Positions 25,489 to 33,018 of a stretch of DNA of 39,024 bases are shown here, piece by piece (the first letter of the stretch is position 1; every line of letters begins with the position of its first letter). The notes under the pieces are model-generated. The model had not been told where the DNA came from. It saw only the letters and a list, made by a program, of their open reading frames with translations, and made no database searches. A program made the translations under genes and the position numbers. Origin of the DNA: Candidatus Saccharimonadota bacterium (lineage in GTDB: Bacteria; Patescibacteriota; Saccharimonadia; Saccharimonadales; Saccharimonadaceae). The DNA is taken from assembly GCA_013316435.1 (NCBI GenBank), contig WSMR01000004.1, forward strand, positions 1 through 39,024, written 5' to 3'.

Positions 25489-25552
25489 CCCTCCAAGAGG
25501 GGTGTCACCGAGAGGCGCGACAGGCGCCCTAGCAAATTAAAAGAAAGGAGGG
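25489..25552 (+). promoter_or_regulatory. Structured leader with alternative pairing to the ribosome site
   Basis: CCCTCC (25489-25494) is an exact complement of GGAGGG (25547-25552), the Shine-Dalgarno of the following gene. The same CCCTC can instead pair with GAGGG at 25497-25501 in a small hairpin. Between them is a second stem GGCGC/GCGCC (25513-25527). Two exclusive folds could therefore open or close the ribosome site. This is a reading of complementarity only. Confidence 0.45.
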
Positions 25553-25558
25553 AATGAT

Positions 25559-27421
25559 ATGAAAAAAATTAAATCATTCTCAATGTTACTCGTTATGGCA
25601 ATGGTACTCACGATGATGTCCATGCCGGTTCAGGCTGCTGCTAAAAAGTCTGCTGTACAGAAAAAGGCAGACGCGGTAACCAAGGAGTTGACGGCTTATG
25701 CCAACTACTATGGCTGGGAAATGGTAACCAATAAAACCACCAAGAAAAGCAGTACGCAGGTAAAAAAGAGCCTCAAGATGCAGACCACGTCCGGGACCTA
25801 TTTCACCTACACACAGGTAACGAAGAAGTCGGGAAAGAAATATTCGACTTACTTCACCTCGAAAGGGAAAAAGTTTAAGCTTTCGGAAGTCAAAAGCGGC
25901 TTGAAAAAGTATTCTTCGAGCAAAGCCGTAAAGAGCTTCCTGAAGGCCCGCGCGGAAAAACAGGCAAAAAGCCTGAGCTCGTACGCAAAAACACGGAAAT
26001 GGGATGTATCAACCAAGACTTCGGCCAACACTAAAAAGGCCACCACGACCCTGAATTTCAGCAATAAAAAGGTGAAATTCACGGCAACCGTCACAGTGGC
26101 CCGCAATAAGAAGAGCCCGAAAGTCAGCTTCACCCGCAAGGGGAAGAAATCCTCTGCAAAATCCATCAAAGCATGGCTGGAGCAGTATAAAGACAAGGAC
26201 TCTGAGAAACCCACAGACAATGACGACAGCAAGCCGGATGACAACAAGGATGCTGTTACTGACACTGAGCTGATTAAGCTCGCCAGTGACAAAATGGCAG
26301 AATTGACAAAAGTCGGTCAGGAGAAGAACTGGACTATGGCGACTACTGGAACCGGGACAAAGACGCTGACGACCGTCTTTGCGAACAGTGAATGGAAATT
26401 TACCGTAGTAGTGAAGGCGGAGAACAATAATGGCAAAGCGAAACTGTCATACATGTTGCAGAATAAAGCGTCAGATAAGGACACAATAGTGTCTTGGCTG
26501 ACCAAATACGCACTCGCGCCAAACCCGTCAGATGGCAGTCCTATCGACCCGGATGGACCAATAAAACCCACCCAGGCCGAGATGGTTGCTTTGGCAAAAA
26601 CCGAATCTGATACAGTACAGGCCGTAGCAAAAGCGAAACAGTGGACTCTGACCGACAATACTGGAGCCGGAACTACAGAAATTAAATTGCAGTTCGAAAA
26701 CTCCAAATACAAGATACGTGTCGGCCTCAAAGCCACGGAAAGCAGGACGGTAACTTATACGTTAATGGATAAGGAGTCATCCAAGGAAGAAATCCTTGGA
26801 TGGTTCACAACTTACGCGGCGGACCCCATCACAAATGGGGGCACAACGCCGCCGTCACCATCACCGTCTCCGAGCCCGGGTCCAAATCCGGAACCTGAGG
26901 TAAAGCCGCTTACGACAGAACAGTTGACGAAAGCTGCTCGCACAGCAATGGACGAACTTGTGGTCGAATCGATTAAATTCGATTGGACCGCCACGGAGAC
27001 TATCAACGGCGGCACCCGTATTCAGACACTATTTGAAAACGCGTCGTACAACTTCCGTATTGATGTGGAAGCTAAGGACGTAGGGAAAGGCACAGCGGGA
27101 ATTACGTATACCTTCGCAGGTAAAACAACATCAACGATTACCCGTGAAGCAGCTATCAAGTGTTTCGAGCAGTATAAAGCTGCTGCTAAGCCATCTGACA
27201 ACAACCATAACAATAGCAGCGGCAATACGACTCCGACCACTCCGGCTCCATCACCCACACCGGGCGATAATACTGGAGATAACACCGGAGGAAATACTGG
27301 CGGAGACACTACCGACCCTGGCACGAATCCTGGCGGATCAACCGATGTGCCGAGCACACCGACCAACCCGAACGGTCCGGTAGCCAACCCGGACAGTGAC
27401 TTCCAACCGTCGAAACCATAA
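25559..27421 (+). CDS. Secreted protein with five tandem 80-residue repeats and a low-complexity tail
   Basis: 620 residues. A classical signal peptide (MKKIKSFSMLLVMAMVLTMM, cleavage near VQA-A at 27). Five divergent repeats follow at about 36-118, 132-208, 240-318, 343-425 and 457-540; each has an N-terminal helix ending in a Trp (YGWEMVT, RKWDVST, KNWTMAT, KQWTLTD, FDWTATE), strands with an F/Y core, then a K-x2-I/L-x2-W/C-x3-Y ending (for example SWLTKYA, GWFTTYA). The first two repeats are very Lys-rich. The tail (about 545-620) is Pro/Gly/Thr/Asp-rich without LPXTG or membrane anchor. Codons such as AAG and CTG are used more freely than in neighbours. It has its own strong promoter, strong ribosome site (AAAGGAGGG) and terminator. 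No known family; probably abundant and extracellular. Confidence 0.88.
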   Translation: MKKIKSFSMLLVMAMVLTMMSMPVQAAAKKSAVQKKADAVTKELTAYANYYGWEMVTNKTTKKSSTQVKKSLKMQTTSGTYFTYTQVTKKSGKKYSTYFTSKGKKFKLSEVKSGLKKYSSSKAVKSFLKARAEKQAKSLSSYAKTRKWDVSTKTSANTKKATTTLNFSNKKVKFTATVTVARNKKSPKVSFTRKGKKSSAKSIKAWLEQYKDKDSEKPTDNDDSKPDDNKDAVTDTELIKLASDKMAELTKVGQEKNWTMATTGTGTKTLTTVFANSEWKFTVVVKAENNNGKAKLSYMLQNKASDKDTIVSWLTKYALAPNPSDGSPIDPDGPIKPTQAEMVALAKTESDTVQAVAKAKQWTLTDNTGAGTTEIKLQFENSKYKIRVGLKATESRTVTYTLMDKESSKEEILGWFTTYAADPITNGGTTPPSPSPSPSPGPNPEPEVKPLTTEQLTKAARTAMDELVVESIKFDWTATETINGGTRIQTLFENASYNFRIDVEAKDVGKGTAGITYTFAGKTTSTITREAAIKCFEQYKAAAKPSDNNHNNSSGNTTPTTPAPSPTPGDNTGDNTGGNTGGDTTDPGTNPGGSTDVPSTPTNPNGPVANPDSDFQPSKP

Positions 27422-27490
27422 CCCCTACCTCAGTCGTCAGACCTGGGGAGGCATAGATTAAGTAACAAATTAAAACCTTTCTCAACTAAT

Positions 27491-27524
27491 GCCCTCTGCA
27501 CATATCGCAGGGGGCAAACTTTTT
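27491..27524 (+). terminator. Rho-independent terminator of the five-repeat protein
   Basis: Stem GCCCTCTGC (27491-27499) with GCAGGGGGC (27507-27515), one G-T pair, 7-base loop, then AAACTTTTT. Confidence 0.85.
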
Positions 27525-27568
27525 GCCCAAAATTGACCAAACCTCCGCGATTAGAGTAAAATAAGGTT

Positions 27569-28435
27569 ATGAATCAACTTGATTTAGCCCGAATTATTCT
27601 ACTACTCATCGGTCGTCCGGTGAGTAAGGTGCGACTTGCGCGGTTGATTTATTTTGTGCATAAAGATTTGATCCGCAAAAAACTGCTGACACCCGCTAAT
27701 ATCCTCTATATTCGCTCGCCGCTTGGCCCGATTCCGGATGGATATACTACTTTGACCTTAGAGAGCGAAGACATTATCGCTCAGCCTAATACTTCATCCA
27801 ACCTTTCTTATGCCGCCGAAGACTATGCGGTTTCCGAGCGCGCTATCGAAACCGAATCCACTCTACTAGAGCAATACCGCGACATGTTGGGCGTAATTGA
27901 AAAAACCCTCAAAATTCTCCAACCCTATACCACGCCGGAATTGATTCGAATCAGCCATCATGAACCGAGCTGGATAGCGCATCGCAACGGCGAAATTTAC
28001 CAAATCTCGCCTCAAGACCTCAAGCTAACCTTCCCCGAGCAAAAACCGCTCCATCTGAAACTGAATCTTATCCCACTTGCGGATAAATCAAAAGCTGAAG
28101 CAAACAAAATCGGAGCCATGCAGGCGCATCTCCTACGCGGAATGATTGCTGACATCGTCAAAGAAAGCACCGATCTCGAATATCCCGACGATCCCGCGAC
28201 TTCTACACCTCCCGAAAAACCTAATAAGTGGCTTCAGCTACCGTTAATTCGCTTTAAAATCACCCGCAAAAAGCCGGAAAAAGCCAAGCAGGGGAAAAAT
28301 CAGAAGAATTCTCAAGATGAGTCGAAACCAGCCGAAAACCCCCAGCCGCCAGTCAAAGATTCCCCAATCCTGGTAGAAGATTCTGACCGAACAAAACCCG
28401 AACAGAATAATCCTAGCGAAGGTAACAGGGAATGA
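27569..28435 (+). CDS. Panacea/SocA-like antitoxin candidate
   Basis: 288 residues. The N-terminal half resembles the Panacea (DUF4065/SocA-like) fold: KVRLARLIYFVHKDLIRKK, then RSPLGPIPDGYTTL, and at about 118-135 LQPYTTPELIRISHHEPSW, which parallels the family's conserved S/T-H-x3-W region. The C-terminal third (from about 205) is Pro/Lys/Glu-rich and disordered. It overlaps the downstream Fic gene by four bases (ATGA), the classical antitoxin-toxin arrangement with the antitoxin first. TAAAAT (27557-27562) lies 6 bases before its ATG. The assignment is by motif and context. A fused or accessory function of the long tail is unknown. Confidence 0.65.
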   Translation: MNQLDLARIILLLIGRPVSKVRLARLIYFVHKDLIRKKLLTPANILYIRSPLGPIPDGYTTLTLESEDIIAQPNTSSNLSYAAEDYAVSERAIETESTLLEQYRDMLGVIEKTLKILQPYTTPELIRISHHEPSWIAHRNGEIYQISPQDLKLTFPEQKPLHLKLNLIPLADKSKAEANKIGAMQAHLLRGMIADIVKESTDLEYPDDPATSTPPEKPNKWLQLPLIRFKITRKKPEKAKQGKNQKNSQDESKPAENPQPPVKDSPILVEDSDRTKPEQNNPSEGNRE

Positions 28436-29163
28436 GCAACGCCGAACGCTACGAGCTCGCTGAAACCGACGTCGCGAAATCGCTTTGGCGCAAATATCGA
28501 CATACCATAGAGTATAAATCCGGCCGCCGTTTTTCAATCAATTCTACGCACCCACTAGTCAGGGAAGCAGAGGAAAAAGGTCTCGCCGACGTGATTATGA
28601 GCTTCGTGCGCGAACTAGAACGCCCGATCGACATCCGAACTACATTATCAGACCGCCAAGAAAATGATTGGATTGAGGATTGGAAACGTATGCATTCGCT
28701 GCTATTTCGACGGGTTTATCGCAAAACGGGGAATTTGCGCGCCAAAGGACACGACGTCCGTTTTGGTGAACCAGGGGATGAGGACCTGCACCGAATCCCA
28801 GCCGGTGGAGCCGAGGTCTACAATGAGCTTTATGCCCTCTCCCGCTATCTGCGCGAGAGTTTGCCTTATATCCCACTCGAAAACCTCGATGAAGTTTGTC
28901 GTTTCCTGGCTCATTTTCATTATAATTTTATCCGTACTCATCCCTTTTTCGATGGTAATGGTCGGATTGCGCGCGTTGTTACTGATCAATTGTCAGTTGC
29001 ACTCGGCTTCGTGCCAATCATAGCCGGTTTTCCGCGTAACAATGCCGAGAAAAAGCGGATTTATCACGCCGCCATCAAGTCAGCAGCATCAGACACCTCG
29101 TACTCGGAATTAACATCTTGGATTAAGGTCCAAATGCAAGACAAACTCGCTCAAATTACTTAA
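28432..29163 (+). CDS. Fic-family AMPylase/toxin
   Basis: 243 residues. It carries the complete Fic core HPFFDGNGRIAR (170-181), with catalytic His170 and the phosphate-binding Asn and Arg residues, so it should transfer AMP or a related nucleotide moiety to a protein target. A candidate inhibitory-helix motif [ST]xxxE[GN] occurs as SDRQEN (73-78), N-terminal to the core as in class II Fic proteins; if real, the protein is self-restrained besides any antitoxin. The flap region is near 118-135 (LHRIPAGGAEVYNELYAL). Translation is coupled to the upstream gene through ATGA. The target is unknown. Confidence 0.92.
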   Translation: MSNAERYELAETDVAKSLWRKYRHTIEYKSGRRFSINSTHPLVREAEEKGLADVIMSFVRELERPIDIRTTLSDRQENDWIEDWKRMHSLLFRRVYRKTGNLRAKGHDVRFGEPGDEDLHRIPAGGAEVYNELYALSRYLRESLPYIPLENLDEVCRFLAHFHYNFIRTHPFFDGNGRIARVVTDQLSVALGFVPIIAGFPRNNAEKKRIYHAAIKSAASDTSYSELTSWIKVQMQDKLAQIT

Positions 29164-29804
29164 ATCGGGGAATAATTTGAAACAAAAAGATGGGTATAAT
29201 ATCGTCTTTTTGATATATATCCAATGTCGCACAATATAGATTTTGCGACACTATATCTGTAAATACGCCTAGAACAGACTCTACCTAGGCTAAGCCCGCC
29301 GGCCGCCCATTTTTACCCAAATCCAGCTTTTTCAATTTATTGAGCCCTCTCCCGTTTTCTAATATTTTAAACAGAGAATTATCACATCTATGAATGCGAC
29401 GAACATAAAGTACGTGATTATTCGAATTCTTGTCATTCCAATGTTCCATTTTTACCGAACAAAACCCGAACTAAATCCCACTTTTTTGAGAGACTATATC
29501 AATGTTGCACCAAGCATTTCTTTCAGAGTTTTCCACAATTCCGTTAGCGTCCGGCCCACCTTGACATTTGGACTTATTTGACATAAATAGACTACAGATG
29601 TTGTAGAATGTACAACATTCCCTGTGCCGTTTTTAACCTCCCCCGCATGCTACACTCTTCAACCAATTCCCCGTTTCACCCTCCCGTCCTATCTTCCGTC
29701 AATATTTTGCGACATTACCCCATCCCGCTCAAAGTGTCTTTATCCATTACAATCCCACAATCGCCGCACCATAGCCTGCACCACCGCGTCTATCATTCCC
29801 GCCT
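29164..29804. other. 641-bp non-coding region between convergent Fic and division-cluster genes
   Basis: No convincing gene on either strand; the frames present lack ribosome sites and coherent sequence. It holds a 7-bp inverted repeat AAAAAGA/TCTTTTT (29184-29211) after the Fic gene, a plus-strand TATAAT (29195-29200), an inverted repeat TGTCGCA/TGCGACA (29225-29231 and 29244-29250) with a third copy TGCGACA at 29708-29714, a GCCTAG/CTAGGC pair near 29269-29293, and one GTTGTA-N5-TACAAC palindrome (29600-29616). The stretch is long for this otherwise compact genome and may hold a small RNA or remains of an old gene. Confidence 0.5.
29600..29616. repeat. Intergenic copy of the GTTGYA-N5-TRCAAC palindrome
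   Basis: GTTGTAGAATGTACAAC, with the same 17-base geometry as the copies at 119, 168, 15485 and 31671. Confidence 0.7.
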
Positions 29805-30350
29805 CTATTGATAATAAGCCTTCCCCTCTACTCGCACATCCACATAACCAGGAGTCAGCCCACGATCCTGCAAATATTTCAGCATTCGCGAGATATCCTC
29901 CGCTGTTACCCCTGTACTACGATCAAGGCTAACCTTAAAATAAGTCGTGCTCGCATCCGTATCAACATAGAGCTCCCGGCTCGTATTCACTGGCAAAGTT
30001 GCACGCGTCATCTTGATTCCCAGCTCGGCCAAATCCTGTTCCAGCAAACCAATATAATCAAGTGTGCGCCGAGAAATCTGCTCACTGCCAGTCTCATCCA
30101 TCACCTCCGCCTGAAGTTGATATTCCGCACCGGGGTCCGTAGGATTTTTTTGCGCCTCAATTACCACGCCGCGAGCCCCCATATAAGCCAGCAGCCCCAA
30201 AATTGCTACCATCAAGCTTGCTAACACCGCCGAGGTCATGTGCTTGCGACGTAGCCGCCGACGCTCTGCCATCCGCTCCGATTTCAGCTCCGATAAAAGT
30301 TCACGCTCATCGCGCTCAGCTTGCTTTTTGGCTTTTCTCCCACCCCACAT
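29805..30350 (-). CDS. ftsQ: FtsQ/DivIB-like division protein
   Basis: 181 residues. A basic, helical cytoplasmic N-terminus (about 1-38, rich in Lys/Arg/Glu), one transmembrane helix (about 42-62), then an outer domain of about 120 residues ending in TPGYVDVRVEGKAYYQ, which resembles the end of the FtsQ beta domain. It is the last gene of the PBP-mraY-ftsW-murG series and starts two bases after the murG stop, a usual place for ftsQ. FtsQ links early and late divisome proteins. It is shorter than typical FtsQ and a clear POTRA motif is not obvious, so the name rests largely on topology, ending and context. Confidence 0.6.
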   Translation of the reverse strand: MWGGRKAKKQAERDERELLSELKSERMAERRRLRRKHMTSAVLASLMVAILGLLAYMGARGVVIEAQKNPTDPGAEYQLQAEVMDETGSEQISRRTLDYIGLLEQDLAELGIKMTRATLPVNTSRELYVDTDASTTYFKVSLDRSTGVTAEDISRMLKYLQDRGLTPGYVDVRVEGKAYYQ

Positions 30351-30352
30351 CT

Positions 30353-31819
30353 CTATCTGCCCTTCTTTGCGCCAGTTTTATGTTTTTCGACTTTACGCAT
30401 CCTTTTTTCGTGTCGCGTCGGGCGTTGGTTGCGCACTGACCGCTGAGCTGCCGGCTTTTTAGAGCTATTCTTCTTTGGCTGCTCCCGCTCCTTTGCAATT
30501 TGTAGCAAAATCGCCGCCAGTCTCGCCGCTGCATCTGGCGCTGCTTCTTTATGTAATTTTTCAGCTAAATTTGCTCGTTCTCTTGGCGACCGCACTAAAT
30601 GCCGAATTTCATCTAGTAGCAAGGTAGGTTTTTTACGCATCGCCGAGTCCTTAATCATCACCACGGCGCCACTATCCGCCAAATCCTCCGCATTACGCAC
30701 CTGATGGCTATTCGGCAGCGCCTCGAACGGTACTAGTACAACCGCTTTCTCGAGCGCCGCTAGTTCCGCAATCGTGGTCGCCCCCGCCCGACTAATCACC
30801 ACATCGGCCGCACCAAGAAGCTCATGCATTGCCGAATTAAACTCCCACAGCCGAAAATTCGACTGTAACTTAGCCCGATTCCAATCTTCATAGCGTTTCA
30901 GCTCGACCATTTTTTCGTATTGCTTATGCCCTGCTACTAGCCCAACCGACGTAAACTCTAACATTTCCGGCAAAATCTCGCGCATTGCCTCGTTGATGTT
31001 CTCTGCCCCTTGGCTACCGCCAGTTACAACTACTAGCGGCTGCTCAGGATCAAAGCCAAAGCTCTTTTTGAGTGCACTTTGCTGCGCCGGGCTCACGCTT
31101 CGAAATTCTGCCGCCACCGGTATCCCAGTGAAAATCCGCAACGGTCTAGTATCACCCTTACTAGATTCCCCATTGACAATTCCATCAATCTGTGATATAC
31201 TAGAAGTATACGCAGGTTCGCCCTGACCGGGTTTTTGTTGCTTAGTACTAGACCCGCTCTCCTTCTGTTTCCAACCGGTCGCGATTACCGTAGCATCTTC
31301 CATTAAAATCCGATTTGCCAGCCCCGGCACCGCATCGCTCTCGTGAATCACATACGGAATCTTGAACCATTTTGCGACCAACCCAACGGGTAAGCCCACA
31401 AAACCACCCTTGAGAAAAATCACATCCGGGCGTTTACTCCTGGGAAGCAGCCGCCAAAAACTTTGCCAAAGCCCTGTCACGAAGCGGAAAAATCCAACAA
31501 TATTACCAAGGACTAGATCCTTGAGCACAATCCACCAGTTACGAATCCACTGCAAAAATGTCCAGCCGGAGTAGCGTCGAAACTTCCCCGCCGAAATCTT
31601 ACGCACGCGAATATACGGAACGCCACGCGTGCCGGTCTGCGCACTCGATCCCCACCGCACGCCTAATTCTGTTGTAATTTTTACAACATTCTTGTAATAC
31701 TTTTTGTCGGTCCAAAACTCAACTTTGGAGCGCGGAGATTTTTCAAGAATTTCTCGCACCACAGCTACGGCGGGCGTAATATGACCGCCTGAACCGCCAC
31801 CAACTACTAAAAACTTCAT
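30353..31819 (-). CDS. murG: MurG, UDP-GlcNAc:lipid I N-acetylglucosaminyltransferase
   Basis: 488 residues, over 100 longer than usual. It makes lipid II at the inner membrane face. Seen: the GGGSGGHITPAVAV glycine loop at the start, FLKGGFVGLPVGLVAKW and IPYVIHESDAVPGLANR of the N-domain, VVTGGSQGAENINEAMR and SRAGATTIAELAALEKAVVL of the C-domain. An extra segment at about 75-120 has several Trp and hydrophobic residues (FLQWIRNWWIVLKDL), perhaps a membrane-binding helix pair; a polar insertion lies near 195-225, and a basic tail of about 40 residues ends the protein. GGAGG precedes the ATG. The start overlaps the ftsW stop by four bases. Confidence 0.95.
   Translation of the reverse strand: MKFLVVGGGSGGHITPAVAVVREILEKSPRSKVEFWTDKKYYKNVVKITTELGVRWGSSAQTGTRGVPYIRVRKISAGKFRRYSGWTFLQWIRNWWIVLKDLVLGNIVGFFRFVTGLWQSFWRLLPRSKRPDVIFLKGGFVGLPVGLVAKWFKIPYVIHESDAVPGLANRILMEDATVIATGWKQKESGSSTKQQKPGQGEPAYTSSISQIDGIVNGESSKGDTRPLRIFTGIPVAAEFRSVSPAQQSALKKSFGFDPEQPLVVVTGGSQGAENINEAMREILPEMLEFTSVGLVAGHKQYEKMVELKRYEDWNRAKLQSNFRLWEFNSAMHELLGAADVVISRAGATTIAELAALEKAVVLVPFEALPNSHQVRNAEDLADSGAVVMIKDSAMRKKPTLLLDEIRHLVRSPRERANLAEKLHKEAAPDAAARLAAILLQIAKEREQPKKNSSKKPAAQRSVRNQRPTRHEKRMRKVEKHKTGAKKGR
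31671..31687. repeat. Copy of the GTTGYA-N5-TRCAAC palindrome inside murG
   Basis: Identical over 17 bases, and over 21 with flank, to the copy in prmC (15485-15501), and again encoding NVVKITT on the minus strand. Confidence 0.7.
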
Positions 31820-33018
31820 GATATCCTCCTTCGCGGGATTTGGTCGGTCCCATGTTTACTGCTTACCTCTGGCGCTACCTGCTGCTTGCGTGGTTCACGA
31901 TCGGTATAGCAACTGAGTTGCAATGCCAAACCAAGTGCCGCCGATGTAAATAACATACTCGTCCCACCGTAGCTAAGCAGTGGCAACGTAATGCCGGTCA
32001 GCGGAATTAGACCCGTCATCGAGGCGATATTCACCACTACGTGCGCTGTCAGCCAAGCAAAAATTCCGACTACCACTAGCGATTCCTCGTCGTCCGCCAA
32101 ATAATTTGCCACTCGAAGTAGCCGCATCAAAAGCAGTGTGAAGCTGCCCACAATTACAAATAGTCCCACAAAACCAAAGGTTTCGCCTAGCACCGCAAAA
32201 ACCGAGTCATTGATTGATTCTGGCAAGTACCCAGTCGCCTGAACACTATTGCCAATCCCAACTCCGAACAAACCGCCGGTACCAATCGCAATTTTAGCGT
32301 TTTCGATATGATATGAATCGCTTGAATCTTCCGACTGAAAAGTGAGCAGCCGCTCTACTCGGTGCGGCGAAGCCACAATTGCTAGCACGCCACCAATCAA
32401 CACAATACCGAGCGTAAGCAAGAAATAGCGCAGCTTGACTCCGCTCATCAGTAGCATCGCTAAAATAATCGCCATGATGCTTACGCCAGTGCCTAAATCT
32501 TTTTGTATAACTACCACAAACCCAAGCGAGACCACCGAAATCACGCTAAACGGAATCCAAAAGTCCGACGACGCCAGGCGACCATGTTTTGCGCGTTCAG
32601 CCATCAAACTAGCAAAGTAGAGCACAAGCCCCATCTTTAGCACCTCTGCCGGCTGGAGGCTAAACCCGCCAAATCGGAACCAGCGACAAGCACCAAGCTC
32701 GCACTTGGCAATACTACTACCAGCTAAAGCCAAAAACGCCAGCATTACGCAGAGTACCAAGCCGGCGATAATCACACATTTGCTAAATTTTCTCAGTTTG
32801 CTATATGGAAATTTAAACGCTACCACAAACGCTACCGCCGCCAGCGCCACATTAATTAGCTGCCGGATAAAGAAATAGTTTTCACTGTAATCCGAACCAT
32901 AGGTTGAATTCAACACATTAACCCGCATCGGACCAATTGCGTAGATAATGATTAACCCTACGCCGAGCAAAATTACCGTTAATGCACCGATGATGCGGTC
33001 ACTTTTGTGTTTACGCAT
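31816..33018 (-). CDS. ftsW: FtsW/RodA-type lipid II polymerase (SEDS)
   Basis: About 400 residues from the ATG at 33018, which has AGGAG upstream; a longer frame starts inside mraY. About ten transmembrane helices. Family features: GACRWFRFGGFSLQPAEVLKMG, VVIQKDLGTGVSIM, GVGIGNSVQATGYLPESINDSVFAVLGE and PLTGITLPLLSYGGTSMLF. It polymerises lipid II into glycan strands, usually together with a class B PBP such as the one encoded two genes upstream. It overlaps mraY by 8 bases and murG by 4. The protein could serve division (FtsW) or elongation (RodA); the cluster favours FtsW. Confidence 0.94.
   Translation of the reverse strand: MRKHKSDRIIGALTVILLGVGLIIIYAIGPMRVNVLNSTYGSDYSENYFFIRQLINVALAAVAFVVAFKFPYSKLRKFSKCVIIAGLVLCVMLAFLALAGSSIAKCELGACRWFRFGGFSLQPAEVLKMGLVLYFASLMAERAKHGRLASSDFWIPFSVISVVSLGFVVVIQKDLGTGVSIMAIILAMLLMSGVKLRYFLLTLGIVLIGGVLAIVASPHRVERLLTFQSEDSSDSYHIENAKIAIGTGGLFGVGIGNSVQATGYLPESINDSVFAVLGETFGFVGLFVIVGSFTLLLMRLLRVANYLADDEESLVVVGIFAWLTAHVVVNIASMTGLIPLTGITLPLLSYGGTSMLFTSAALGLALQLSCYTDREPRKQQVAPEVSSKHGTDQIPRRRIS

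Noticed and set aside
27022-27387. Minus-strand hydrophobic Pro/Gly/Val frame
   Set aside because: Shadow of the Pro/Gly/Thr tail of the five-repeat secreted protein.
29390-29581. 63-codon frame in the intergenic region
   Set aside because: No ribosome site or promoter at a fitting distance, and an incoherent composition.
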